Positions 1-10,900 of a stretch of 64,000 nucleotides of DNA are shown in pieces. This stretch comes from Phaseolus vulgaris. Lineage: Eukaryota; Streptophyta; Magnoliopsida; Fabales; Fabaceae. Both the position numbers and the translations under genes were made by a program. The first letter of the stretch is position 1, and every line of letters begins with the position of its first letter. The notes beneath the pieces were generated by a model. The model did not search any database. It was given only the letters and a program-made list of their open reading frames with translations, and was not told the DNA's origin. Location: the NCBI RefSeq assembly GCF_000499845.2, contig NC_023758.2, positions 43,073,524 to 43,137,523 on the forward strand. The letters are read 5' to 3'.

Positions 1-1491
1 ACTCATTGTATGCAAACTCTCTCCTCCCCTTCTCAAAACCTAATATCTTAGTCTAAATGACTTAGATTATCAATGTATTAGAATATATGTTTTTTTTTTA
101 TATTTAATGTACTAATATACAACATCTCATACATGATCCCAAATGTATGACATCTCATAGAAGCTTTCATCATTCACATAGCACATTATTCACATGCAAT
201 GCATATCAATCACTCATACATTATCTAAGACCTCTCAAATTACATATATATCTCAATTTCATACACCTTCCATCATTCACAACAATCCATATTCTTTAAA
301 CATTGCACTATTCAATTGAACATATAAACTAATATTCATTTTATATTTATAAAAATAAATCATATATAATAAAATTCAATGAAAATACAATAAGAAAAGG
401 AAGAGAAAGAGACATTGTTCAAAAAATCATTCGTGACTAAAATTTGTTCAAACATCATTCTTCAACTATTTCAATACAATCTCAACTATTCAAATTCATA
501 CTCATTAATCCATAATCAATTTCAATTTATCTAGCTTTATACCTTAGCATGCATAATCCAGTTTGATCCTATGTGATAATCGTTTATTTTCAAACGAACT
601 TCGTACTACTTTAATTCAATGTGATGATTATTTATTTTTCAAAGTACTTCAAATTATTATTATATTCGTAAATTTTCAAATAACTTGACAAGACTTTATG
701 ATGTAAAAAATATATTTTATTAAATAATGTGTCTTATTCAAACCTTGTCCAACAAAATAAAACACACCTTAGAGACAACAATTGAACTAAAAAAAGTACA
801 TCATTCGTTTACCATGTTTCAACTATAGTATAAGTTGTACTATACTTTTTCGACTAGTCATAAAATCAAAGAATTTTCCGTTGCTTAATGTTGTTACATG
901 TCAATTATTGTATCTTGCAGAATATCCTTGTTCTTCTGAAAAAATACTTTCCACGTATGTTTGAAATGTATTAACAAATGATGAGTCAATCTCAATATTG
1001 ATGAAGTCGAGATGATACTTTGAATTTTAATGAGAACATGAGAAAAAAATTATAGAATATTAGTATAAAAATAAGTAAGAGAATTGATCATATAATTGAT
1101 TTATATTTGTAACTTCTTAGACTAAATGTGAATATTTTAAAATATATTTAAAATAAATCAAATATATAATTTAGTAACCATTTATCATTTCATTAATTAT
1201 AATCATATAGGATTCATATTCGATATAGACTAACACATTCTATTTGATTGAATTCTATTATAATTATTGTGTTGTGATATTTTTTTTAGATAAATTTAAG
1301 AACAGAAAAAGGGAGGGTGAACAACTAAGAAATTCCTAACATTGTTCAGTTCAAGTGAAGAAAAGGCCATGTTGTATGCATTCTCAATGGCTGTAATTAT
1401 TGAGGCACGAATCCTAAATACAATGAATGGAATATTCCTTTCCAATCGTACAACAAAATGTTTTAAGAGTCAAAGCATATTATGAAAACAA

Positions 1492-1526
1492 ACACACATA
1501 TATATATATATATATATATGTGTGTG
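1492..1526. repeat. CA/TA/TG compound microsatellite
   Basis: A short CA run passes into a TA run of about ten units and then into TG, so the whole tract is nearly its own reverse complement and could form a hairpin. It is a simple-sequence repeat in gene-free DNA. Confidence 0.9.
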
Positions 1527-2993
1527 AAGGATTTAACAAAAATGCACTTCAGGGATGAAAAATTATAATACAATTCTTCAATCAATAATGATTAATTATT
1601 ATTATTAGGGGAAATGGTCGAATCCGTAGGTTCACATTTTCTTACATAATTAAAATAATTGTTATATAATAATAAAATAAAGGAAAATTAGTTTGTAAAA
1701 TAAAAAATTATCTCAAATAATAAGAGTAAAATTGTAAAAAGAATTTTGTCAAAAAAGCTGAGAAAATGACATGATACTTATGTATCAGTATAGATGTAAT
1801 TAAAAATATTAACTTTTGTGACGATTCTTTTCAAATCATACTTAAAGTATTCTCAAATTAATTGGTTTTAAAAAAAAAGTTATGCTGCTAATTAATAGAA
1901 TTAAACTTATAAAAGAAATCAAAATTACTTTAACAATGTAATTATCATTACTAAATTAAAATATTACTAAATTATTTTTTTTATAAAAAAATTAGTTGAA
2001 ATGTTATATGACTATAAATTTAATTATAAATATTGCATTATTAAATAAAAACATGTGGAGACTTTTTTAAAAATCATATGAATACAAAAACATTTTTTCA
2101 ACTTAGTTTTTATTTTTAAATTGCATATATTTTGCTGTGAGTAATACTCACATATAACCTCGATACATCAATTGGAAAATCTAGAATTAGATAGATTTAT
2201 AATGTCTTTATCATACATTTTGCTAATAAATAAGTGAAACAAAACCATAACTTATTGGATTTGTAAATATTTTATCATAACATATACATATATATGATTT
2301 AAATTAAATATTTTTTCCAAAATTAAACATGGTTTTACAAAAATATCAAATTGTTTAGTTATTTTATTTATTAGTATTCTATATTAATATCATTTGATCT
2401 ATCTTGAATAAATGACACACAAATACATCATTTTAATTTTTTTTTTTATAAATTTATAAAGATTTTATTTAATTCCAATAAATTAGATTTTTCTTATTTT
2501 CTTAAATGTTAGAAAAATTGTTCTTCATGTTTTATACATTTGTGGTAAATGAAAATAAATAATATAATATTTAAGTATTCTGGATCAAAATAATAGTTTA
2601 TACAAGTTAACTGAGTAAAATAATATTTGTCAAAGAAACTGATGGAGATGATATTTTATACAAATTAACTTGGTAAAATAATAGTGATTTTTGTATTATA
2701 ATAAAAAATAAATTATCTAAGAAAGTCTTGTTATGTTTATCCTTAAGAAGAATAGTCATAGTTAAAATATATTTATTGCATTAGAACTTTGTTTTAAGAA
2801 GAATGACATTGAGAATAAGATAAAAAAAAAGAGTAAATAAGATGAGGGTTTAATTGTTTATCACAAATAGAAAAGAAAGAAATAGTAAAATAACATAAAT
2901 AATATATTTTTTAAATGACATAATTGTTCCTTAGTCGAAGGAGACATAACAAAGGAAATACAAATATTAAAAATAAATATAACATGAAAATAC

Positions 2994-3011
2994 TATATAT
3001 ATATATATATT
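2994..3011. repeat. TA microsatellite
   Basis: A run of about nine TA units lies in AT-rich intergenic DNA. Confidence 0.85.
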
Positions 3012-3446
3012 TGTAATTATTTATTCATTTATAGTGAATATATATACTATATAATAAAAAAAATATGTGAAAAAAGAGAAATTAAAAAAATGTATTTAAA
3101 AAATAGTTATTTATTGTATTTTTTATGCTTATTTATTCTAATATCTCACATAGAATAACAAGTTTACTTTTATCTAATAGTATTTAAATATTCTCCACTC
3201 TCTTTATTATTGTTTTGTTTGAAATATATAGAGAAAAATCATCTTCGATATTATATCGTGTTTCCTTTCCTCTGTTGTTTTCTATTTTTCAAGAGAAGGA
3301 TTCTTAATAAGCATTTTTTCTTCTTCTACTTACAGATGTTACTTTTTGTCAATAATTTTTTTTTATTCTTTGCTTTAAATGCTTGTAAAACTGTTCTTAA
3401 TGATTTGTGTATTGACAATACCATGATTTCGTTTCTGGTCGGACGA

Positions 3447-3492
3447 TTGAACTACACACGTCCGTCGGAATTGAACTACACACGTCCGTCGG
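3447..3492. repeat. 22-bp direct tandem duplication
   Basis: The 22-bp word beginning TTGAACTACACACG and ending CGTCGG occurs twice without a mismatch at 3447-3468 and 3471-3492, with a two-base spacer. Its base composition is much richer in C and G than the surroundings, and it lies just left of a possible LTR-retrotransposon relic. Confidence 0.9.
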
Positions 3493-3639
3493 GCTGATCG
3501 ATATTTTTGGTCCAATTACGCTTCATTAAAGTCAGTAAAACTAAATCATCTAAATATGATTCATTTTACTAATCTGACCTAACAAAGTAAGTCCATTAAA
3601 ATAATATAAATAACATACATTTCAAAATGTAAGTATATC

Positions 3640-3870
3640 ATTAATTAGTGTACTCTGACATCTTAATGCCGAACTCCCTTTGCTGACTTGAGTATTAGAG
3701 TATCTTCTGCAGGTACCCCATTCAATGTTTTCCAGAAGATTGAGTAACTGAAACTCGAAGAAGTAACTGAAACTCAAAGAAGTAACAAGAAAGGTGAAAT
3801 ATAGATCGACCGTCCAATAAGAAGAAGAAATACGAGTTTCTCAATACTTCTGTAAGTCCATTTCCCTAGT
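3640..3870. mobile_element. possible LTR-retrotransposon relic
   Basis: The segment containing GCCGAACTCCC, CTGACTTGAGTATTAGAG and CTTCTGCAGGTACCCC resembles a sequence that I recall recurring near the ends of plant LTR retrotransposons. No paired LTR, primer-binding site or polyprotein is visible, so it would be a degraded fragment at best. The identification rests on remembered resemblance and is weak. Confidence 0.3.
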
Positions 3871-4529
3871 AAAAACAAATTGTTTATTTATGATAAGATG
3901 AAAACAAATAATAAATATATTAAAGGAAAAAATATAGTAAAAAGATATAAATATATTTCTGAATATTATTATTCGGAACAAACAAATAAAACAAATTCTG
4001 TTAAAATAAATATTATTTCACAGTTGTTATTATTACCTTCATCAATAAAGTTTGAATAGGAATCTTATATTTCAAAAGATTGATACCTTTTACAATTTTA
4101 AAAGGCTGGCACCATTTTAAATGGAAAAACACTTTATTACTTGAAAAAGTTATTTAAAACGAAAACATAAAATAAAAAGAGTAAAATTACTGAGTTAGGT
4201 GTGAAAAAATATTATTTTATGTCTCATTACTTCTTTCATGTAAATAAAAAAAGTTGGGTGAAATTATACTCTAAAGATAACAATAATCCAATGAAAAAGT
4301 GATGAAAACTTAACTAGTAAGTATGAGGACAAATAAAGTAAAAACGAACAAATAAAAGGAGAAATATTATTTAAATTTGATATATCTAAATGAATATATT
4401 ATGTTGATGTTATAAGTAACAGTATATTATTTAAATTTGTAAATTGAAGAAGATATTATATTGATAAATAAAGAAGGAAATGATTTAGAAATAAAAATAG
4501 TAAAAAAAGGTGGAGTGAAAATGGCCTAA

Positions 4530-4905
4530 AAAAAAGAGTAACGAAAAAGAAGGTGGGTAACACGACGACGCATTGCTCTAGGCCATCAAAAAAATGCCCA
4601 ATGCTGCTTTCCCAATTGGAAGGAAGAATGCACCCCTCATCCGCGCGTGAGGAAATCCAAATGCACGCGCCCACGCTCCCAAACGAAACGAAACCAACAA
4701 ACACACAAACGCACGCTAATGTTGGGCTCCTTCATCATCCTTCTCACTCCCAACCAACGCATTCTACGCTCTCCTAATCTTCTCCCGTTTCCTCTTCTTT
4801 GCATGTCATCGGAGCTCCGGCTCCACTAGCGGAGCCCCGGCTTCAGTTCAAACCCAACCACAAATCTAAGCACAACTCCATTTTCTTTTTTTTCGAGATC
4901 TCAAA
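4530..4905 (+). promoter_or_regulatory. eIF4B promoter and 5' leader
   Basis: Base composition shifts sharply from AT-rich to mixed at about 4.54 kb and stays mixed up to the eIF4B start codon. A site II-type motif TGGGCT lies at 4723-4728, a motif common upstream of plant genes for translation and growth. No clear TATA box is visible. Short pyrimidine runs just upstream of the ATG fit a transcribed leader. The transcription start cannot be placed from sequence alone. Confidence 0.5.
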
Positions 4906-7900
4906 ATGTCCAAACCCTGGGGCAACATCGGAGCTTGGGCAGCGGATTCCGAGCGGGCCGAGGCCGAGGAGCGCGAGGCCCAGGATGCGGCTGCGGCCGC
5001 CGAGACGCAAAACTTCCCCAGCCTCAAGGAGTCCGTCAACTCCAAGCCCAAGAAGAAGAAGGGCACCACCATCACGCTCTCTGAGTTCAACCGAGGCGGT
5101 TTCGCCTCTGCCGGCGAGCACCAGGGCCTCACGCGCGACGAGATGATGGCGCTTCCTACCGGTCCCAAGGAGCGCTCCGCCGAGGAAATGCAGTTCAACC
5201 GCCTCGGCGGCGGTTTCTCTTCCTATGACCGCTCCGGAGGTCGCTCGCGCGACCGCGACGGCGGAAACAACGACGGCTCTTGGGGAGGCGGTGGGAGAAG
5301 ATCCTACGGCGGATTCGACGAGGAACGCAGGGGTCCGAATCCTAGGGTTTCGGAACTCGATCAGCCTTCCAGGGCTGATGAGGTCGACAATTGGGCGTCC
5401 GTGAAGAAATCTGTCCCCGCGTATGATTCTGGCCGGCAAAATCGCTATGCTGGAGGTGGTGGTGGTTTTGGCACCGGTGGCGGCGGTGGCGGAGGCGGTT
5501 TTGGTGGCGGAGGTGGCGGTGGTGGTTTCGGTGGTGGAGGTGGCGGTGGCGGTTTTGGTGGTGGAGGTGGCGGTGGTTTTGGTGGTGCGTCTAGGTCTGA
5601 TGGTGTGGATAATTGGGCGGTTGGTAAGAAGCCTGTTCCTGTTAGATCTTCCAATTTTGGTTCAGGTTTTCGTGATTCCGGCGTGGAGCCTGATCGTTGG
5701 TCGAGAGGTGGTCCACCGCGTGAGACGGAGCGGATGGAGCGGCCGAGGCTGGTATTGGATCCGCCGAGGGTCGATGGTTCGGTGAATGAGGCTCCTGTGA
5801 AGGCGACAAATAAGGGCAATCCGTTCGGCGCGGCGAGGCCCAGGGAGGAGGTGTTGGCTGAGAAGGGATTGGATTGGAAGAAGATGGATTCAGAGATTGA
5901 GGCGAAGAAGACGAGCCGGCCCACGAGTTCTCACTCTAGCAGGCCTTCCAGTGCTCAGTCCAATCGCTCTGAGGGTCCCGGGTTGCAGGGGGTCGATGCT
6001 GTGCCGAAATCGAGACCCAAGTTGAATCCGTTTGGGGATGCCAAGCCCAGGGAGGTTCTGTTGGGCGAGCGAGGCATGGATTGGAGGAAAATTGATCTTG
6101 ATTTGGAGCATCGCTCTGTTGACAGGTTTTGTTTTGTTTCTTGGTTAATTTATGCTTTTTTCTTTCATCTGTTCTTTGATCCATTGTCTCAACTTGTAAA
6201 TGTTGCCGTGTTTTTACTTGGGATTGATAGCTGTCTTAGATTGGTCTTTATGTTTTTCTTTGTCGCGTCTGGTGGTCATCCATGATTCTCATGCATTATT
6301 CAACAGTTGCAAGTAACTATCATAAAGAGCTTTCGTCCCCATGTGTTTTTATTGTGCATTGTTGTGGTGTGTTGAGTGGGTTTGCTTTTTGGCTACATTT
6401 ACGGATTAGGTAAATTTTTTACTGTATTTTATCATGTCTTTATTCAGTTTTTCGTGTAAAAACGGTCAGCCTTTCGGGTTTTTAAAGTTAGCATTAGTTG
6501 TTGTGCAGGATGGGCTATCTTGCTCAACGATTCTTCATTATTCCCCTAAATTTTTTATGTTGAGATGGTAATTTTTAGTACGATAACTGTGTTCATGGCA
6601 CTGAATGAAGGTGATTATTGTTTTTAACTATTATGTCCATATCTCATTCTTTAAGAGTGATGCCTGATATTTTTTATCAAAAACATTTGACCTAGTTTGT
6701 CTCTAAACTGGCTCATTGGAGAGGTTGTCAATGCTCAATATAGTTTGCAGATAGGTTATATATTGTGGTGAAACATACTATTATTAATTCTTACCATAGT
6801 ACCACGTGGCAATGTTGTCAGGATTTCGAGTATACTTGATAACTTGCTCGAGCTTGCAAGCTTGGTGTTGCAGAGCTGAGAATCTGCAACTGTTGCGGGA
6901 TTGCAATTTTGCTTGCGAGATTGTGCATCACATTGATCCCTAAGGGTTTGTTTGCTATGGTTTTTATTACCCTATTAAAAACATGTGTTTGGGTGTTGTA
7001 GGCTGGGTTCATAATGACCCAATTCAAAAATTAGAAACGTAACCCTTTGCTCTAGGGTTCCCTAAACCTGAATCAGAATCAGAAACATCTCCGCTTTGTG
7101 ATAGCGACGAGCTTTGTTGCTTGACTCCATTTGAAGCTGCTGGCTCTGGTGGTCTATCACCATCGCCAGTCATTCTGGATACTGACCTTACCTGTTGTGC
7201 CTGTTGTTTGGTGTTTTCTGGATGTGTTGTGTTCTTTCTTCTTCATGTTCTTTTCTGTTTTGGAAGAACTAGGAGTATTCTGTTATTTTTTCTTGTCTAT
7301 ATTATTTTTAGTGTATATGCATGTCTAGAAGTATATTTTATTCTCCCAATTGGTCCACTATTGATCCTTGAGTTTGACAGCAATGCCACCTGTCTTTAGG
7401 TGGGTTGGGTCTTTAGACAATAGTATAAAAGTTAATAATATTGTTTTCAAACCAATTTTTCAGATTGGAGTTCAAAATGCTTATAATATTATTTTGTCAT
7501 TTAAATTTCAGACAATCAGACATAAATGGTTGTTTTATCTAAATGTTGATGGTTTTTGATTTTTGATTTCAACATAAATCTAAATATTGAAGGAATACTA
7601 ACAGCCTCATCTTGTCCAAATTAATCAACACAAGTACACAACCTAAACAATCATAGCTTGCAATTTAAGGGTGGCTGTTATGGAAGTGTGTGCTTTTAGC
7701 TGTTGAATGGTATTACTTTGATTTATTTTTCACACCCATGCAGTTATTTAAATCTCCAAGTTTTGGTTGTGCATGACTCGCCAACAGCAGACGATTGCAA
7801 GCAATGAGGTTTGGGAAATTTTTTGGTTGGGTAAGATGAATTGCCTGTAGTGTACAGAGGAAGAGATCTAGAACTTCATTCCATTTGTGCCATACATTGG

Positions 7901-10900
7901 ATTCTGGATGTGTTAGGGGAGAAGATGGACAAGCAAATTTTTGTACATGCCTTGAATTGAAAGAATGTTTTGAGCTTGGGTTGTAGCTGTATATCTCTAG
8001 ATTATAATTCCAACAGCCAGGGGCTTCTGAAACATTTTATCCATTGCATTCCCCTGAACTTTTTTGTGGCTGTGTGCCTTGAGATCCAATTCAATGGATT
8101 GGCTGGGGAAATATGAAATATGGTTTGTTGTTAGTAGCTATTATGTGGGCTCTGGCAGTTTAGAGTAACGGTATGGGGAGTGAGCAATTGGTTTGGAAGC
8201 TAGTTTGCAGAGTGTGCCCATTTAGTTGTGCACTAGGTACGAGTAAAGGAAGTCAGGCAATAGAACAGAGGTGATGATGTTCTTGGATAAGTAGGCACTA
8301 GACAACCTGAGATCCAGAATGTTGATAACATCAAAGAGACAGTTGTGGTAGCACCTAATGTAGAAAAATTGGTAGAATCTTGCGTTATGTTGTTTGGGCT
8401 TGTGTGGAGAAGACTTACAGAAGGCCCGATTAGCAGAGTAGAATTGATTAAGGGAGTCTAATCTCCAGAAAGTAAAGGAAACTGAGATAAACTATATGAG
8501 AAACCATTAAGAAGGATTTATAGGTCAATGGTTTGTCTATAAAGACATGATTTAGTATGGAACATTGTTATCATTTTATCCATGTAACTGTTACACACCT
8601 AGTGGGGATAAAAGGCTTGATTGGTGTTGTATTAAGCTCTTGTTATGCAGAGTTGAGATTGTACTTGCAGTACTAGTACTTATTCAAGTTATTGGTATAA
8701 ATATTACATTATACTTTCATTTGGTTACTACTAAAGTTTTCTTTCAGTCTTTTCTAACTTTTAATGTATAATTATGACGTGATTCGTCATACTTAAGGAT
8801 AATGAGCTGTCCTTTAATCTCTGTTGAGCATGTCAAAATTATGTTTCTTTTAAATTTCTAATCATTGTTGTGAGAAGGGTGTGTCCTAAACACAGCTGAA
8901 TCTCCATTGGCTGGTGACCTACTGTTCAAGTGACCATGGGGTTGGTGTGGTAGCAAGAGTTTGCAAGTCACTGTTGGTCAGCCTGATGTGATGTGCTGGC
9001 TGTTTTTCTGGGTGCACAGTAGTTCCCATGCACTCTGTTATTAAACTCTGACCTGAGTCCCTTCCTTGGGGGTGTTGATGTTGATAGTTAAAGACATCAG
9101 TTTGCCTCCTCCAGCTTTGTTTTCTTCTGACTTTGTTTCAAAACTGTGATTTGTTCCCATTTTATGTTTTTAATTCTGCTTCTTTCATATCTGTTCTGCT
9201 TATGGGTGGCATTTACCTCTTTATTTGTAGCTTTTTTTCCTTTTTGTGGTTAGAACCCTTGATTTCTTTTTCTTTAATTAGTTTGCCTCAGTTTGTCACT
9301 CTGGTGTGTTTGATTGTTTTTATGCTTGCGTTTGGCTGCCGTTGTCACCACTTTTTGGTCTCTGGATTTCGTTATGCTTGGCTGGACTTCTCTGATTTTG
9401 GACTTATTAGGGACTGTTTGGGTGAGTTTCTCCATAAGCCTCTTCTGGAAGAGAAAAAAGAAGAAAAATTGAATTTAGTTTTCCCATAAGCTAAAATTAG
9501 CTTATGCATTAGGCTAATTTGTAGTTCTCCCTTCTCTTAATATTTTTTTAACTGGTGAACAAGTTATTTTTAGCTAATGGAGAAGTAATTTTATTTTAAG
9601 AAGTGCTTATGGAGAAATTTGTCCAAACATGCCCTTACATGTTGTTTGGGGCTTTGGGGTATTTTGATTACTGGGTGGTATGAAAGTACTGTCTTTAGAT
9701 ATCAGTTTGCATGTCAAGGGGGACCCTTAAATGAGAAAATCAAAGGCTTCTAGTAGCTGTCTACGTAGGACATGGTCAATAGTTTGATATTCAGGTCTAG
9801 TAACCTAAATTCTTCAAGTGAAATGGATTGTGTTATTTTTCGTTTTCCCATGATTTTGCTATTTGTAACAGGCTTAACTGGTTAAGCTCGAAGGAAGGAG
9901 AGTGTTAGAGTCTTAGGATTAATAAAGTTATTTGCCTTGGGCTTGTAGTTACTAAGTACTAGACACATTGTTTAAGTACAAGTAGAAGTAGATTGTGGTA
10001 TTGTCTTGCAGCTATCCCATCAATTTCAGTATATTAGTTATCTTTCTATCAACTTTTCCTCTTCCTTACCTAAACCTTTTAATTCAGAAAGGTGGACTTG
10101 CTGTCTTAAATCTCATTCTTCTCCTTATTTATTGTTCACCTTGCTTGGTTACGCACAGCGTTGCTACCTACTTTAGTGTAACCAATTAGGTCATGCTTTA
10201 TATGTGAGTTGTTGTCTTTTGAAATATTCATTTTCCTTATTGACTCATCTGTTAACATTTCAGGCCTGAGACAATGGAGGAAAAACTATTAAAAGAAGAA
10301 ATTGATAATTTGAAGAAGGAACTTGAGAAGGAGTCTCCAATAAATTCAAACAAGGAATCTGGGGATGAGGCTGACCAAACCAGTACAAATGGAATATTAC
10401 AACAGAAAGAAAAGGAGCTGGAACTTCTTGTCCGTGATTTGGATGATAAAGTACGGTTTGGACAGAAAGCCGTTGAGAGGCCAGGTTCGTCAGCAGGAAG
10501 GTCTTCTGGTTATTCTGATCGGCCACCTTCTAGATCTGGTTCATTTGAGGATTCTAGAAGTGTAGAATATACAGATAGACCCCGATCAGGTGGTACAGGT
10601 ACAGGAGATGCGTGGACCCGTCCTAGTGGTGATGACAGAAGACAGTTTCAAGGTAGCCGGGAAAAGGGGTGGTTTTCTGGCAGCAGAGATTTGAATAGGT
10701 GAGAAATACACAATTCTGTATTTGCAGTGTTATCTCATAATTCTTACCACCTCTGGTAATAGTTGTGGTGTGGCTTTGAATTCAATTTTTGTTTTTGCCT
10801 TGTATTTTTTGGCGGATGTAGTTTTTAAATGTTGGGAAGTATTTGATAATGCTGATATTTGTTGTTTTCTTACAGGTCAAATTCAAGAGAGAGATGGTGA
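4906..10900 (+). CDS. EIF4B: Eukaryotic translation initiation factor 4B (plant eIF4B)
   Basis: Coding exons are 4906-6125, 10264-10698 and 10876-10900, giving 559 aa. eIF4B is an RNA-binding cofactor that helps eIF4A/eIF4F unwind mRNA leaders during cytosolic translation initiation. The N-terminus MSKPWGNIGAWAADSERAE is the typical plant eIF4B start. The motif DNWA-KK-VP occurs twice, on either side of a glycine/phenylalanine-rich tract at about residues 182-228. A second duplicated motif, NPFG-A-PRE-L-E-G-DW-K-D, begins at about residues 305 and 374. Exon 2 opens with a charged helix likely to form a coiled coil (EEKLLKEEIDNLKKELEKE), followed by an S/R/G-rich tail. Introns are 4138 and 177 bp, both GT-AG. 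The last exon encodes only the C-terminus ending SNSRERW. Reading through the first donor meets a stop at 6285, which confirms the need to splice. Family assignment is confident; biochemical details are known from the family. Confidence 0.95.
8220..8570 (+). mobile_element. RTE-type LINE 3' fragment in eIF4B intron 1
   Basis: Conceptual translation in shifting frames gives pieces such as TRQPEIQNVDNIKE, APNVEKLVESCVMLFG and LV-RR-TEGPISRVE. These match the C-terminal part of plant RTE-like reverse-transcriptase proteins (pattern REKVGVAPI-EKM-E-RLRWFGHV-RRP). It is interrupted by stops and frame changes, so it is a dead fragment. It has the same orientation as the host gene and the same family as the relic near 37-38.7 kb. 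Confidence 0.6.
9410..9634. mobile_element. Tourist-like MITE (PIF/Harbinger type) in eIF4B intron 1
   Basis: A 225-bp element is bounded by imperfect terminal inverted repeats about 29 bp long. The left end starts GGGACTGTTTGG and the right end, read in reverse complement, starts GGGCATGTTTGG; both continue to TTTCTCCATAAG. TTA flanks both ends (9407-9409 and 9635-9637), which fits the 3-bp target-site duplication of Tourist/PIF-Harbinger elements. There is no coding capacity. Confidence 0.8.

Larger units (their letters stand above)
1..3400. other. AT-rich intergenic DNA, no gene seen
   Basis: This stretch is very AT-rich, with stop codons frequent in all six frames and no recognisable protein similarity. 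Apart from two TA microsatellites and many short A or T runs I see no gene, RNA gene or intact mobile element. A 95-codon open frame at 3210-3497 is low-complexity F/L-rich sequence and is not supported as a gene. Confidence 0.75.

Noticed and set aside
3210..3497. 95-codon plus-strand frame
   Set aside because: The product is F/L/K-rich low-complexity sequence, and its C-terminal end is only the 22-bp tandem repeat translated twice.
4843..5924. Minus-strand open frames of 198 and 159 codons opposite eIF4B
   Set aside because: They are shadows of the GC-rich eIF4B exon; the proline-rich one is the complement of the glycine tract. Neither has similarity to a known family.
7121..7399. Open frame with MTPFEAAGSGGLSPSPV inside eIF4B intron 1
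   Set aside because: It has no similarity I recognise, quickly becomes low-complexity hydrophobic sequence, and lies in a gene intron with LINE and MITE debris; it is probably a chance frame in repeat-derived DNA.
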